A stretch of 43,177 nucleotides of DNA, from contig JAQBRH010000006.1 in NCBI GenBank assembly GCA_028286565.1, forward strand, positions 1 through 43,177, written 5' to 3'. The translations under genes and the position numbers were made by a program. Below the pieces are notes generated by a model. That model worked only from the letters and a program-made list of their open reading frames with translations. It made no database searches and was not told the DNA's origin. The stretch comes from Parcubacteria group bacterium. GTDB lineage: Bacteria; Patescibacteriota; Minisyncoccia; Phycocordibacterales; Zambryskibacteraceae. Positions 29,204 to 36,693 of the stretch are shown piece by piece (the first letter of the stretch is position 1; every line of letters starts with the position of its first letter).

Positions 29204-31369
29204 ATGCAAAAATATCTGAAAAACATCATCTATATAGGGCTTTTCCTTGTGCCGTTCGTCCCATTCCTCGTGTCCGGCAACTTTTTCTTCCCCTTTATTA
29301 CCACCAAGGCTTTCGCTTGGAGGATCATCGTCGAGGTCGTGTTCGCCGCCTGGGTGCTCCTTGCCCTCGTCGCTCCGGAATATAGGCCTAAAAGATCGCT
29401 CATCCTCTACGCCCTCCTCGCTTTCATCGCCATCATCGGGGTAGCCGATCTCTTCGGCGTGGCGCCTCTGAAGAGCTTCTGGTCGAACTACGAACGCATG
29501 GAAGGATTCATCACTCTTCTCCACCTCGGAGCGTTCTTCCTCATCATAGGATCGTTCTTCAAGGAGAAAGAATGGAATTGGTGGTGGAATGCGAACCTCA
29601 TCGCTTCGTTCATCATGGTGCTCTACTGCTTCTCTCAGCTCCTCGGAATTACCGCTATCCATCAAGGAGGCGTGCGCGTGGATGGGACGCTAGGGAACGC
29701 AGCCTACCTTGCGGTCTACCTTCTCTTCAATATTTTCATCGCCTTCATATATGCGGTCCGCGCCAAGGGGAACACCGCGCTTCGCTATATATATAGTATC
29801 CTCGTCTTTCTCGAGCTCGTGGTGCTCTACTATACGGCGACCCGCGGGGCCATCCTCGGGGTCATCGGCGGCTTCCTGCTCATCGCTCTCCTTAATATAC
29901 GAAACAAAGAGTCAGCCACTATCCGTAAGTGGAGCATAGGGACGATCGTCGGCATTGTCGTACTGCTCGGAGGATTCTACCTCGTTCGCACCGCGTCGTT
30001 TGTGACGAATAGCCCTGTGCTCTCGCGCTTCTCGTCGATCAACGCCGCTGAGATAAAGACCGAAGGGCGCTCATTCGTCTGGCCGATGGCGCTTCAAGGG
30101 ATACAAGAGAAGCCTCTCCTCGGATGGGGACAGGACAATTTCAACTATATCTTTAACGAGCATTACGACCCAAAGATGTATAGGCTCGAGCCCTGGTTCG
30201 ACCGCGCCCACAACATTTTCCTCGATTGGGGAGTGGCGGGAGGCCTTTTGGGGCTCCTGGCCTATCTCTCGCTCTACGCCGTCTTCTTATACGGTGTCTG
30301 GAAAAAGGCCCGCGATCTCTCCTATATAGACAAGTCCATCTTAACGGGACTCTTGGCGGCATATTTCTTCCACAACCTCTTCGTCTTCGATCATCTGGTG
30401 AGCTATATCATGTTCATCTCGATCCTGGCGTTCGCGCATACTCACACCGCGCGCGGTGTCCGCCCGGAACAGAAAGGGGTAAGCGAAGAGAGCGCCATGA
30501 CCTTCGCCCTGCCGCTCGTTATCATCGCGGCCGGATGCATCCTCTATGTATGGAACATTCGCCCGATGATGGCGAACGCCACGCTCATTCAAGCGCTCCA
30601 GGATTCGCAGGGCGATAATGGAGCAATAGCGAACTCTCTCGCCGATTTTAAAAGCGCCTATAGCACTCGGCTTGGCCGGCCCGAGACGGTCGAATGGATC
30701 ACTTCCTCCGCCGAAAGCGTGCTCCAAAGCGGTTTGTCCACGGAAGAAAAGAACGCATACTTCACCTTCGCCAAGCAGGCTGTTGAAGATCAGGCTGCGG
30801 AGTTTAGCGGCGATGCCCGATATCAGATCATTGCCGGGATCTTCTTCCTAAAGACCGGATTCTCAGACGAGGCGTTGAAATATCTTACCCGGGCAAAGCA
30901 ACTTATTCCGGGCAAGCAGGTTGTCTACTTTGAGATAGGGGAAGTGCTCTTAGGCAAGAAAGATTATGCGGGCGCTCTTGGGGCCTTCAAGCAGGCGTAT
31001 GAGATGGCGCCCGAATACGGCGAAGCCAAGCGCCTGTATCTCATCGGAGCGATCTACGCCGGCGACAACAAGCTTGCGAACGAGCTGTCTGGGGGCATTC
31101 CGGAAAAGGATCTTACGAGCGATGACCGCATTGCCGGGGCGCTTCTCAACACCAATCGCCTCGCCGAGCTCGTCGCCTTCCTTCGGAAAAAAGTAGAGTA
31201 TTATCCGAATGATCCGCAGGCCTATACCTCTCTGGCCGCCGCATATTTGAAGATGGGCAACAAAACCATGGCTCTACAGACGCTCAAAGAAATGGGGGAT
31301 AAGATCCCGGGAGCCAAATCCCAAGCCGACCAATACATCAAAGGCATTCAAGACGGAACGATAAAATAA
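29204..31369 (+). CDS. O-antigen ligase/polymerase-like membrane protein with TPR tail
   Basis: A 721-residue protein. The first 450 residues hold about ten to twelve hydrophobic segments. A periplasmic-type loop contains YTATRGAILG and later PLLGWGQDNFNYIF with RAHNIFLDWGVAGGLLGLL, the H-containing motif of Wzy/WaaL-type enzymes that transfer whole glycans. After a last membrane segment the tail (residues about 500-720) is alpha-helical with TPR-like repeats, such as ALKYLTRAKQLIPGKQVVYF and YAGALGAFKQAYEMAPEYGE. The start at 29204 is set by the -10 box; an in-frame ATG at 29162 is upstream of that promoter. It would polymerise or attach the exported glycan. In a cell without LPS the acceptor is more likely a protein or wall polymer. 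Confidence 0.85.
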   Translation: MQKYLKNIIYIGLFLVPFVPFLVSGNFFFPFITTKAFAWRIIVEVVFAAWVLLALVAPEYRPKRSLILYALLAFIAIIGVADLFGVAPLKSFWSNYERMEGFITLLHLGAFFLIIGSFFKEKEWNWWWNANLIASFIMVLYCFSQLLGITAIHQGGVRVDGTLGNAAYLAVYLLFNIFIAFIYAVRAKGNTALRYIYSILVFLELVVLYYTATRGAILGVIGGFLLIALLNIRNKESATIRKWSIGTIVGIVVLLGGFYLVRTASFVTNSPVLSRFSSINAAEIKTEGRSFVWPMALQGIQEKPLLGWGQDNFNYIFNEHYDPKMYRLEPWFDRAHNIFLDWGVAGGLLGLLAYLSLYAVFLYGVWKKARDLSYIDKSILTGLLAAYFFHNLFVFDHLVSYIMFISILAFAHTHTARGVRPEQKGVSEESAMTFALPLVIIAAGCILYVWNIRPMMANATLIQALQDSQGDNGAIANSLADFKSAYSTRLGRPETVEWITSSAESVLQSGLSTEEKNAYFTFAKQAVEDQAAEFSGDARYQIIAGIFFLKTGFSDEALKYLTRAKQLIPGKQVVYFEIGEVLLGKKDYAGALGAFKQAYEMAPEYGEAKRLYLIGAIYAGDNKLANELSGGIPEKDLTSDDRIAGALLNTNRLAELVAFLRKKVEYYPNDPQAYTSLAAAYLKMGNKTMALQTLKEMGDKIPGAKSQADQYIKGIQDGTIK

Positions 31370-31375
31370 ACAACC

Positions 31376-31398
31376 AACCCGCTTCGGCGGGTTTTTTG
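31376..31398 (+). terminator. rho-independent terminator
   Basis: AACCCGC / GCGGGTT (31376-31382, 31387-31393) with a TTCG loop and a T-run follows the ligase stop after a few bases. Confidence 0.9.
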
Positions 31399-31501
31399 TT
31401 CCGGACATTTCCGCAGCGAAAGACGCGCGGCGGGCGCTTAAAACTTTTTAGAAAATATTTTTGAAAAATAAATTCAAAAAATATTTTTGAAAATAAAAAA
31501 G

Positions 31502-31510
31502 TTATCCACA
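31502..31510 (+). promoter_or_regulatory. DnaA-box consensus TTATCCACA
   Basis: A perfect copy of the classical DnaA 9-mer sits at the end of the AT-rich repeat block. Only this one perfect copy was noticed in the gap, so it may be a DnaA-regulated site, part of an origin, or chance. Confidence 0.4.
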
Positions 31511-31540
31511 CATTTTTTAAAAGTTCTCTTGTATGCATGT

Positions 31541-31573
31541 GTGCGACGTACGATAATTATTAACGAGTCGCAC
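31541..31573. repeat. inverted repeat GTGCGAC / GTCGCAC
   Basis: A perfect 7-bp inverted repeat (31541-31547, 31567-31573) spans a 19-base AT-rich centre containing GATAAT. The geometry suits a dimeric regulator or an RNA hairpin upstream of the basic mini-protein gene. Confidence 0.4.
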
Positions 31574-31639
31574 GTAGAAAAATATTTTTGTTTCGAAAGT
31601 TGCAAAAAATATTTCTCTGCGACCTTACCAGTAATTTGT

Positions 31640-31651
31640 GTCCGTACGGAC
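31640..31651. promoter_or_regulatory. 12-bp perfect palindrome, possible operator
   Basis: GTCCGTACGGAC is fully self-complementary and ends 11 bases before the ATG of the mini-protein gene. It may be an operator or a hairpin covering the start region. Confidence 0.4.
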
Positions 31652-31662
31652 CAAACAACATC

Positions 31663-31740
31663 ATGGCAGCAAAAAAGAAAGCTAAGAAAAAGGCAGCTCC
31701 TAAGAAGAAGGCAAAGAAGTCTTCAAAGAAGCGAGCATAG
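31663..31740 (+). CDS. 25-residue Lys/Ala-rich histone-like protein
   Basis: The frame from ATG 31663 to TAG 31740 encodes MAAKKKAKKKAAPKKKAKKS plus five more residues (SKKRA). More than half of the residues are Lys or Arg and the rest mostly Ala, like the tails of histone H1, HctA or AlgP proteins. It has no hydrophobic core, so it is probably disordered until it binds DNA or RNA. Support for a real gene: the composition is maintained end to end, a terminator follows at 31761, and an elaborate upstream region precedes it. No Shine-Dalgarno is visible. It would compact the chromosome or bind rRNA; the function is inferred from composition only. Confidence 0.7.
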   Translation: MAAKKKAKKKAAPKKKAKKSSKKRA

Positions 31741-31760
31741 TCTTCAAGGCTAACGAAAAC

Positions 31761-31785
31761 CACCTCCCCGCAAGGAGGTGTTTTT
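31761..31785 (+). terminator. rho-independent terminator
   Basis: CACCTCC (31761-31767) and GGAGGTG (31774-31780) form the stem, with TTTTT after it. It ends the mini-protein unit. Confidence 0.85.
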
Positions 31786-31810
31786 CTATGTAAAAAGGCT
31801 TCACATATGC

Positions 31811-31816
31811 TAAAAT
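31811..31816 (+). promoter_or_regulatory. -10 box for secA, almost leaderless
   Basis: TAAAAT ends 9 bases before the secA ATG, which predicts a leader of about three bases. Confidence 0.45.
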
Positions 31817-31825
31817 AGCGTTCTT

Positions 31826-34336
31826 ATGGGACTTTTTGGCTCACTATTCACAGGACCAGAAGAAAAAAAGCTCCGCTCGTGGGGGCCTCTTGTGGCACAG
31901 ATCAATTCATTCGAAGAACCGTATTCGAAACTCTCCTCAGCGGAGATGAAAGGGAAGACCGCGGAGTTCAAGGAGCGTTTGGCAAAAGGCGCGAGTCTCG
32001 ACGATCTTTTGGCCGAAGCCTTTGCGGCCGTCCGCGAGGCATCAAAGCGAACACTCGGCCAGCGGCATTTTGATGTTCAATTATTGGGAGGCATCGCCAT
32101 GCACAAGGGCGGCATCGCCGAAATGCGCACCGGAGAAGGCAAGACCTTAGTGGCTACGCTTCCCGCCTACCTGAACGCCCTCACGGGCTCGGGCGTCCAT
32201 GTGGTGACGGTGAACGACTACCTGTCCAGGCGCGATGCCGTGTGGATGGGCCAGATCTATTCATACCTCGGACTCTCCGTCGGCGTATTGAACCACGCGG
32301 CCTCATTTTTGTATGACCCGGCTCACATCAGCCAGGGGGAAAGCGCCGATGAAGAGCGCGATGAGACGGGATCGTTCCATGTAGTGCACGAATTTTTGAG
32401 GCCGGCCACCAAGCAGGAGGCCTATAGGGCGGACATCACGTACGGGACGAACAACGAGTTCGGCTTCGATTACCTCCGCGATAACCTTATATATAGAAGG
32501 CAGGACCTGTCCCAAAGAGAGTTCGCTTTTGCCATCGTCGACGAGATCGACTCCATCCTTATCGACGAGGCCCGCACTCCTCTTATCATCTCTTCGAACA
32601 CCGGAGCGGCGGGGGACCTCTACGGCAAGTTTGCAGCCGTAGCCGAGAAGATGATCCCGGAGGAGGACTTTGTCGTAGATGAAAAGTTGAAATCGATCAG
32701 TTTGACGGATGCGGGCATCACCAAGGCCGAATCCATCCTCGGTCTTGAAAATATCTATACCGAAGGAGGAGTGAAGTACGTCCACCACCTCGAGACCGCA
32801 GTTCGAGCCAAGGCGCTGTTCCATAAAGACGATGAATACGTGGTGAAAGATGGTGAAGTGCTGATCGTCGACGAATTCACCGGACGCATCCAGCCCGGCC
32901 GCCGATGGTCCGAAGGCCTTCATCAGGCTATCGAAGCCAAAGAAGGGGTGAATATAAAGGAGGAGTCACGCACGTTCGCCTCGATCACCTTCCAGAACTA
33001 TTTCAGGATGTACAAGAAGCTCGCCGGCATGACCGGCACCGCCATGACCTCCAAAGAAGAGTTTTATAAGGTCTACGGGCTCGAAGTGTATGTCATCCCG
33101 ACCAACAAATCTGTGGCCCGCATCGACCACAACGATCTTATTTTCCAAACTCAAGCGGGCAAGATGAAAGCCGTGGCCAAAAAAGTGAAGGAAGTGAACG
33201 AAGGAGGCCAGCCCGTCCTTATCGGCACTGTGTCGATCGAGAACAACGAGCTCCTTTCCCAATACCTCACGGGCGAAGGCATCAAGCATGAGATCCTGAA
33301 CGCCAAGAATGCGAGCGTCTATGAGCGCGAAGGAGAGATCATCGCTCAGGCCGGCAAGCGCGGAGCCGTCACCATCGCCACCAACATGGCGGGCCGCGGA
33401 GTGGATATCAAGCTCGGAGGCAACCCGGGTACGCCCGAATCCCAAGAGGAGATCCGATCCCTCGGCGGGCTCTTTGTCTTGGGCACCGAGAGGCACGACG
33501 CGCGCAGGATCGACAACCAGCTGCGAGGGCGATCCGGCAGGCAAGGGGATCCCGGAGAAACGCAATTCTTCGTTTCTCTGGAGGACTCGCTCATGAGGAT
33601 ATTTGCGACCGATGCCATCAAGACGATGATGGGCAGGTTCAACATCCCCGAAGACGAGGCCATCGAGAATAAGCTCATCACGAATTCTTTGGAGAAGGCT
33701 CAGGAAAAGATCGAAGGATTCAACTTCGACGCCCGCAAGCACGTCTTGGAGTTCGACGATGTCTTGAACTACCAGCGAAGCATTATTTACAACAGGCGCC
33801 GAGGCATCTTGACCGGAGGAAAGGCCGAGATCGACGCATACCTCGACGAGGTGATCTCGCTCGTAGACGAGGGTACGGCCGGAAAGATCGAAGCCAAGCG
33901 CGAAGCCCTGGAGAAGCCGGAGATCGCCGAAGCGCTCCAGAGGGTGATCCTCCAAACTATCGACATGTTCTGGGTCGATCATTTGGAAATGATGGATTAT
34001 CTCAGAAACTCGGTGAATCTCCGCGCCTATGGCCAGCGCGATCCGCTTGTTGAGTACAAAAGAGAGGGGCTGCAATACTTCAAAAACATGGAATCTTCGA
34101 TCGCGCGGCAAGTCGGAGAATTCTTGGCCGTGCTCGAGCCCGAAGCCTTCAGCGGCGTACGGGCCACAACGATCGAGCTCGATGCCGCCGCAGTGGCGGA
34201 TACTCTCCGTTCCATGCCGGGCGAGATGATAGGCAGGAATGATCCGTGCCCGTGCGGAGCCGTCAATCCGGAGACGGGCAAGTCCTACAAATACAAGCAA
34301 TGTGGGCTGATTAATGCTCCTCATCATAAAGGCTAA
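31826..34336 (+). CDS. secA: preprotein translocase ATPase SecA
   Basis: An 836-residue SecA, the motor that pushes unfolded secretory proteins through SecYEG. Walker A RTGEGKT ends at T107 (GEGKT 103-107), followed by VVTVNDYLSRRDA. The DEAD-type box VDEIDSILIDEARTP is near residue 238, EFTGRIQPGRRWSEGLHQAI lies in the cross-linking region, and the second motor domain has TNMAGRGVDI and QLRGRSGRQGDPGE. The C-terminus ends in a zinc-binding SEC-C-like segment: C808, C810 and C826 are present, but the usual fourth ligand (His or Cys) is Gly827. Length is slightly below that of E. coli SecA. It stands first in an operon-like run to 34881. Surface proteins further downstream are likely clients. 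Confidence 0.98.
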   Translation: MGLFGSLFTGPEEKKLRSWGPLVAQINSFEEPYSKLSSAEMKGKTAEFKERLAKGASLDDLLAEAFAAVREASKRTLGQRHFDVQLLGGIAMHKGGIAEMRTGEGKTLVATLPAYLNALTGSGVHVVTVNDYLSRRDAVWMGQIYSYLGLSVGVLNHAASFLYDPAHISQGESADEERDETGSFHVVHEFLRPATKQEAYRADITYGTNNEFGFDYLRDNLIYRRQDLSQREFAFAIVDEIDSILIDEARTPLIISSNTGAAGDLYGKFAAVAEKMIPEEDFVVDEKLKSISLTDAGITKAESILGLENIYTEGGVKYVHHLETAVRAKALFHKDDEYVVKDGEVLIVDEFTGRIQPGRRWSEGLHQAIEAKEGVNIKEESRTFASITFQNYFRMYKKLAGMTGTAMTSKEEFYKVYGLEVYVIPTNKSVARIDHNDLIFQTQAGKMKAVAKKVKEVNEGGQPVLIGTVSIENNELLSQYLTGEGIKHEILNAKNASVYEREGEIIAQAGKRGAVTIATNMAGRGVDIKLGGNPGTPESQEEIRSLGGLFVLGTERHDARRIDNQLRGRSGRQGDPGETQFFVSLEDSLMRIFATDAIKTMMGRFNIPEDEAIENKLITNSLEKAQEKIEGFNFDARKHVLEFDDVLNYQRSIIYNRRRGILTGGKAEIDAYLDEVISLVDEGTAGKIEAKREALEKPEIAEALQRVILQTIDMFWVDHLEMMDYLRNSVNLRAYGQRDPLVEYKREGLQYFKNMESSIARQVGEFLAVLEPEAFSGVRATTIELDAAAVADTLRSMPGEMIGRNDPCPCGAVNPETGKSYKYKQCGLINAPHHKG

Positions 34337-34881
34337 TGACCGAATTCCTCCGTCACTTGGTATTAGAACCAGGGCTTTGGGGAGCGGTCGGACTTTTTTT
34401 GGTCTCGGGCATCGATGAGATCATTGCTCCCATCCCGTCGTCATTGATCCTCGTCGGCGAGCTTTTATTTTTGAAAAACCCGATCACGTGGTCGACGCTC
34501 GCGACCCTCGTCTTCTATGTAGGGCTTCCGATTGCCCTTGGTACGACCGTCGGGTCCTTTGTGATCTATGGGGCGGCATATGCCGGGGGCAGGCCGGCCC
34601 TGGAAGGATTAAAGACCCGGCTACGTCTAAAAGGAGGCCAGTTCGAAAAATTCGAGGACAAGTTCAAGAACAACTGGTACGACGAACTCTTGTTCCTTTT
34701 CTTCAGGGCGACGCCTTTGATGCCCACCATGCCGATAACCCTTGTGGCGGGGATCATCCGAATGAAGCCGTGGAAGTATGCTTTTCTCACATTTTTTGGC
34801 ATCTTCATCCGGGTCATGCTGACGCTTGTGATCTTGCGCATGGGCGGGGAAGCTGTCTTCACTCATTTATTTAATCTATAA
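34336..34881 (+). CDS. DedA-like (VTT-domain) membrane protein
   Basis: A 181-residue polytopic membrane protein. Hydrophobic segments lie near residues 14-32, 52-84, 112-140 and 150-172. IDEIIAPIPSSLILVGELLF corresponds to the N-terminal re-entrant loop of VTT proteins, and LFFRATPLMPTMPITLVAGIIRMKP to the second one (usually F-R-x-x-P-x-x-R-x). The Arg and Pro pattern is kept, though altered. Likely role: flipping of lipids such as undecaprenyl phosphate, as for other DedA proteins. It starts on the last base of the secA stop codon. Its own stop codon lies inside the -10 box of the next gene. Confidence 0.72.
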   Translation: MTEFLRHLVLEPGLWGAVGLFLVSGIDEIIAPIPSSLILVGELLFLKNPITWSTLATLVFYVGLPIALGTTVGSFVIYGAAYAGGRPALEGLKTRLRLKGGQFEKFEDKFKNNWYDELLFLFFRATPLMPTMPITLVAGIIRMKPWKYAFLTFFGIFIRVMLTLVILRMGGEAVFTHLFNL

Positions 34882-34882
34882 T
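34877..34882 (+). promoter_or_regulatory. -10 box for a leaderless mRNA, overlapping a stop codon
   Basis: A perfect TATAAT ends 6 bases before the ATG at 34889. Its bases 3-5 (TAA, 34879-34881) are also the stop codon of the upstream gene. Confidence 0.55.
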
Positions 34883-34888
34883 ACGAAT

Positions 34889-35272
34889 ATGAAGAAACAA
34901 CATATTATATGGCTCGTCGTTCTCGTCGCTTTTATCGGATTTGTAGTATGGCTCGTTCGTACGCCGGGGAGGCAGGTCGTTTCAAAATATGATTCATTCG
35001 CAACATGCTTGAAAGACAAGGGGGTGACCTTTTACGGCGCGTTCTGGTGTCCTCATTGCCAGGCTCAGAAAGCCCTCTTCGGCAGCGCACAGAAACTTCT
35101 TCCGTATGTTGAGTGTTCGAATCCGGACGGCAATTCTCAGAATGAGACCTGCAATGCGGCAAAGATCGCGAGCTATCCTACATGGGTCTTCCCGAACGGC
35201 GATCGCCTGACCGGAGAACAAACGTTCGAAACCCTCTCCTCTAAGAGTTCCTGCGAACTTCCGGCCGCATAA
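34889..35272 (+). CDS. membrane-anchored thioredoxin-fold protein with CPHC active site
   Basis: A 127-residue protein. One N-terminal membrane helix (residues 6-24, IIWLVVLVAFIGFVVWLV) is followed by a thioredoxin-like domain. The active site is WCPHC (near residues 53-57), the DsbA-type dipeptide PH, which makes an oxidising thiol pair. ASYPTWVFPNG supplies the cis-Pro loop. Additional cysteines at about 40, 76, 87 and 122 could form a structural bond. Similar domains are fused to VKOR proteins. Here it is followed at 12 bases by a DsbB-like gene, so it is probably the disulfide donor and DsbB its oxidant, both outside the membrane. The -10 box predicts a leaderless mRNA. Confidence 0.85.
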   Translation: MKKQHIIWLVVLVAFIGFVVWLVRTPGRQVVSKYDSFATCLKDKGVTFYGAFWCPHCQAQKALFGSAQKLLPYVECSNPDGNSQNETCNAAKIASYPTWVFPNGDRLTGEQTFETLSSKSSCELPAA

Positions 35273-35284
35273 TACATATTATTT

Positions 35285-35818
35285 ATGTCTACCCTCATTA
35301 CGCCTCTTTTTTCGTATGCTACCATTGTCGCCCACGCGGTCTTCGTGGTTATCATTCTCGCCGCCGTTTTCTATAGATCATGGGGCAGACCTCTCGTCGA
35401 ATTCATCGGCCGGCACGCGCTCGTGCTCGGATTCCTGGCCGCCCTTAGTGCGGTCGTCGGGAGCCTTCTCTACTCGGGCGTCGTCGGCTATGCGCCGTGC
35501 GAGCTCTGTTGGTGGCAGAGGATATTCTTGTACCCGCAGGTCGTTTTGTTCGGCATCGCTCTCTACAAACGGGATGGAGGAGTGTTTGCCTACAGTGTCG
35601 TTCTTTCAACCCTGGCCGGAGCGGTGGCGCTTTATCATTCGTATATCCAGCTCGGAGGAACTCACTCCGTGCTTCCGTGCACGGCAGAAGGCGCCGCGTG
35701 CGCCAAGGTATTCGTGAATGAGTTCGGCTACATCACTATCCCGACCATGGCCCTCACCGTGGCTGTTGGGCTTCTTCTTATCGCCCTTTGCCGCCGCTTA
35801 TATAAAAGAATGTCATGA
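35285..35818 (+). CDS. dsbB: DsbB/BdbC-family disulfide oxidoreductase
   Basis: A 177-residue membrane protein with four to five hydrophobic segments. The first outside loop has CELC in APCELCWWQRI. The second has the cysteine pair CTAEGAAC in VLPCTAEGAACAKVF. This is the DsbB layout, in which electrons pass from the thioredoxin-like partner to quinone. A CATAAT about 11 bases before the ATG is a possible weak promoter. Otherwise the gene is read with the thioredoxin gene. It overlaps the MYG1 gene by ATGA. The pair implies that exported proteins of this organism carry disulfides. Confidence 0.92.
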   Translation: MSTLITPLFSYATIVAHAVFVVIILAAVFYRSWGRPLVEFIGRHALVLGFLAALSAVVGSLLYSGVVGYAPCELCWWQRIFLYPQVVLFGIALYKRDGGVFAYSVVLSTLAGAVALYHSYIQLGGTHSVLPCTAEGAACAKVFVNEFGYITIPTMALTVAVGLLLIALCRRLYKRMS

Positions 35819-36684
35819 AAACGATCGTTACCCACAGCGGCATGTTCCATATTGACGAAGTTTTCGCCGTTGCGACGGTCCTGTTGGTATATCCGGACGC
35901 TAAGGTCATCCGTTCGCGTGATATGGAAGTGATCAAAGCGGCGGACATAGCGATTGATGTGGGGATGGAATATGATTCTGAGAGTCTGCGCTTTGATCAC
36001 CATCAGGAAGGAGGAGCGGACGTGCGTCCAAACGGCATCCCATATGCTTCTTTCGGCCTTGTCTGGAGGGAGTACGGCTTTCGTTTGGCTCGAGACGGAA
36101 AGGATATCATCGAAGAAAAATTGGTCATCCCGATAGACGGACCGGACAATGGGGTGTCGATCTATGAACCAAAGTTTGAAGGTATCGAGCCATATACCAT
36201 TCGAGATTTCATCTATTCATTCTTGAGCTATGATGATCGATCCGAAAACCGTATTAACGAGGCCTTTATGTCGGCGGTCGAGCAAGCTAAGGGGGTTCTG
36301 GAGAGAGAGATCACGAAGGCCGAGGAGCGGGCCATCGGTATGAAGGAAGTGCGCAAAATATATGACAGTGCCGTAGACAAGCGGATCATCGTTTTGGATA
36401 AAGATCTTCCCTGGGAACCGGTACTTGCCCCCACTCCCGAAGCGATGTTTGTCGTCTATCCAAGAAAGGAGGGTAACTGGGGGACCAAGGGAGTGCCGGT
36501 AAAAAATTTCGGCTTTGAAAGAAAAAAACTTTTTCCCTATGCGTGGGTGGGCAAATCAGCAAAGGAATTAGCGAAGGTGACCGGGGTCCCCGATGCTTGC
36601 TTCTGCCACAACGGCCGATTCATTACTACTGCAAATTCTAAAGAAGGAGCCATGAAGCTTGCGGAGATCGCTTTAAACGCATAA
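35815..36684 (+). CDS. MYG1-family (UPF0160) DHH-type phosphoesterase
   Basis: A 289-residue protein. THSGMFHIDEVFAVATVLL (residues 6-24) is the metal-binding start of the MYG1 family, with DVGMEYD near 49-55 and RFDHHQ near 59-64 giving the DHH-type aspartate and histidines. GIPYASFGLVWREYG and the late CFCHNGRFITTANSKEGAMK are further family patches. Eukaryotic MYG1 is described as an RNA exonuclease of nucleus and mitochondria. The bacterial role is not settled, but 3'-5' RNA trimming is a reasonable guess. The usual Cys in the FHCDE motif is Ile here. The gene overlaps dsbB by ATGA and is followed by obg after 9 bases. Confidence 0.88.
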   Translation: MKTIVTHSGMFHIDEVFAVATVLLVYPDAKVIRSRDMEVIKAADIAIDVGMEYDSESLRFDHHQEGGADVRPNGIPYASFGLVWREYGFRLARDGKDIIEEKLVIPIDGPDNGVSIYEPKFEGIEPYTIRDFIYSFLSYDDRSENRINEAFMSAVEQAKGVLEREITKAEERAIGMKEVRKIYDSAVDKRIIVLDKDLPWEPVLAPTPEAMFVVYPRKEGNWGTKGVPVKNFGFERKKLFPYAWVGKSAKELAKVTGVPDACFCHNGRFITTANSKEGAMKLAEIALNA

Positions 36685-36693
36685 GGTACGCAT

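Larger units (their letters stand above)
31452..31614. repeat. AT-rich direct repeats AAAATATTTTTG
   Basis: AAAATATTTTTGAAAA occurs twice without change (31452-31467 and 31478-31493, period 26). A third copy, AAAATATTTTTG, is at 31579-31590 and a short one, AAAATATTT, at 31606-31614. The 265-base gap holds no gene. It also contains a DnaA-box consensus, an inverted repeat and a palindrome, listed separately. Confidence 0.7.

Noticed and set aside
31502-31510. Calling the region a proven replication origin
   Set aside because: Only one perfect DnaA box was noticed, dnaA is not in the window and GC skew was not computed. It is kept as a candidate finding only.
32966-34327. Open frame of about 450 codons on the - strand opposite secA
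   Set aside because: It is a frame shadow of secA, which is fully supported by motifs. The antisense product has no recognisable domain and no promoter.
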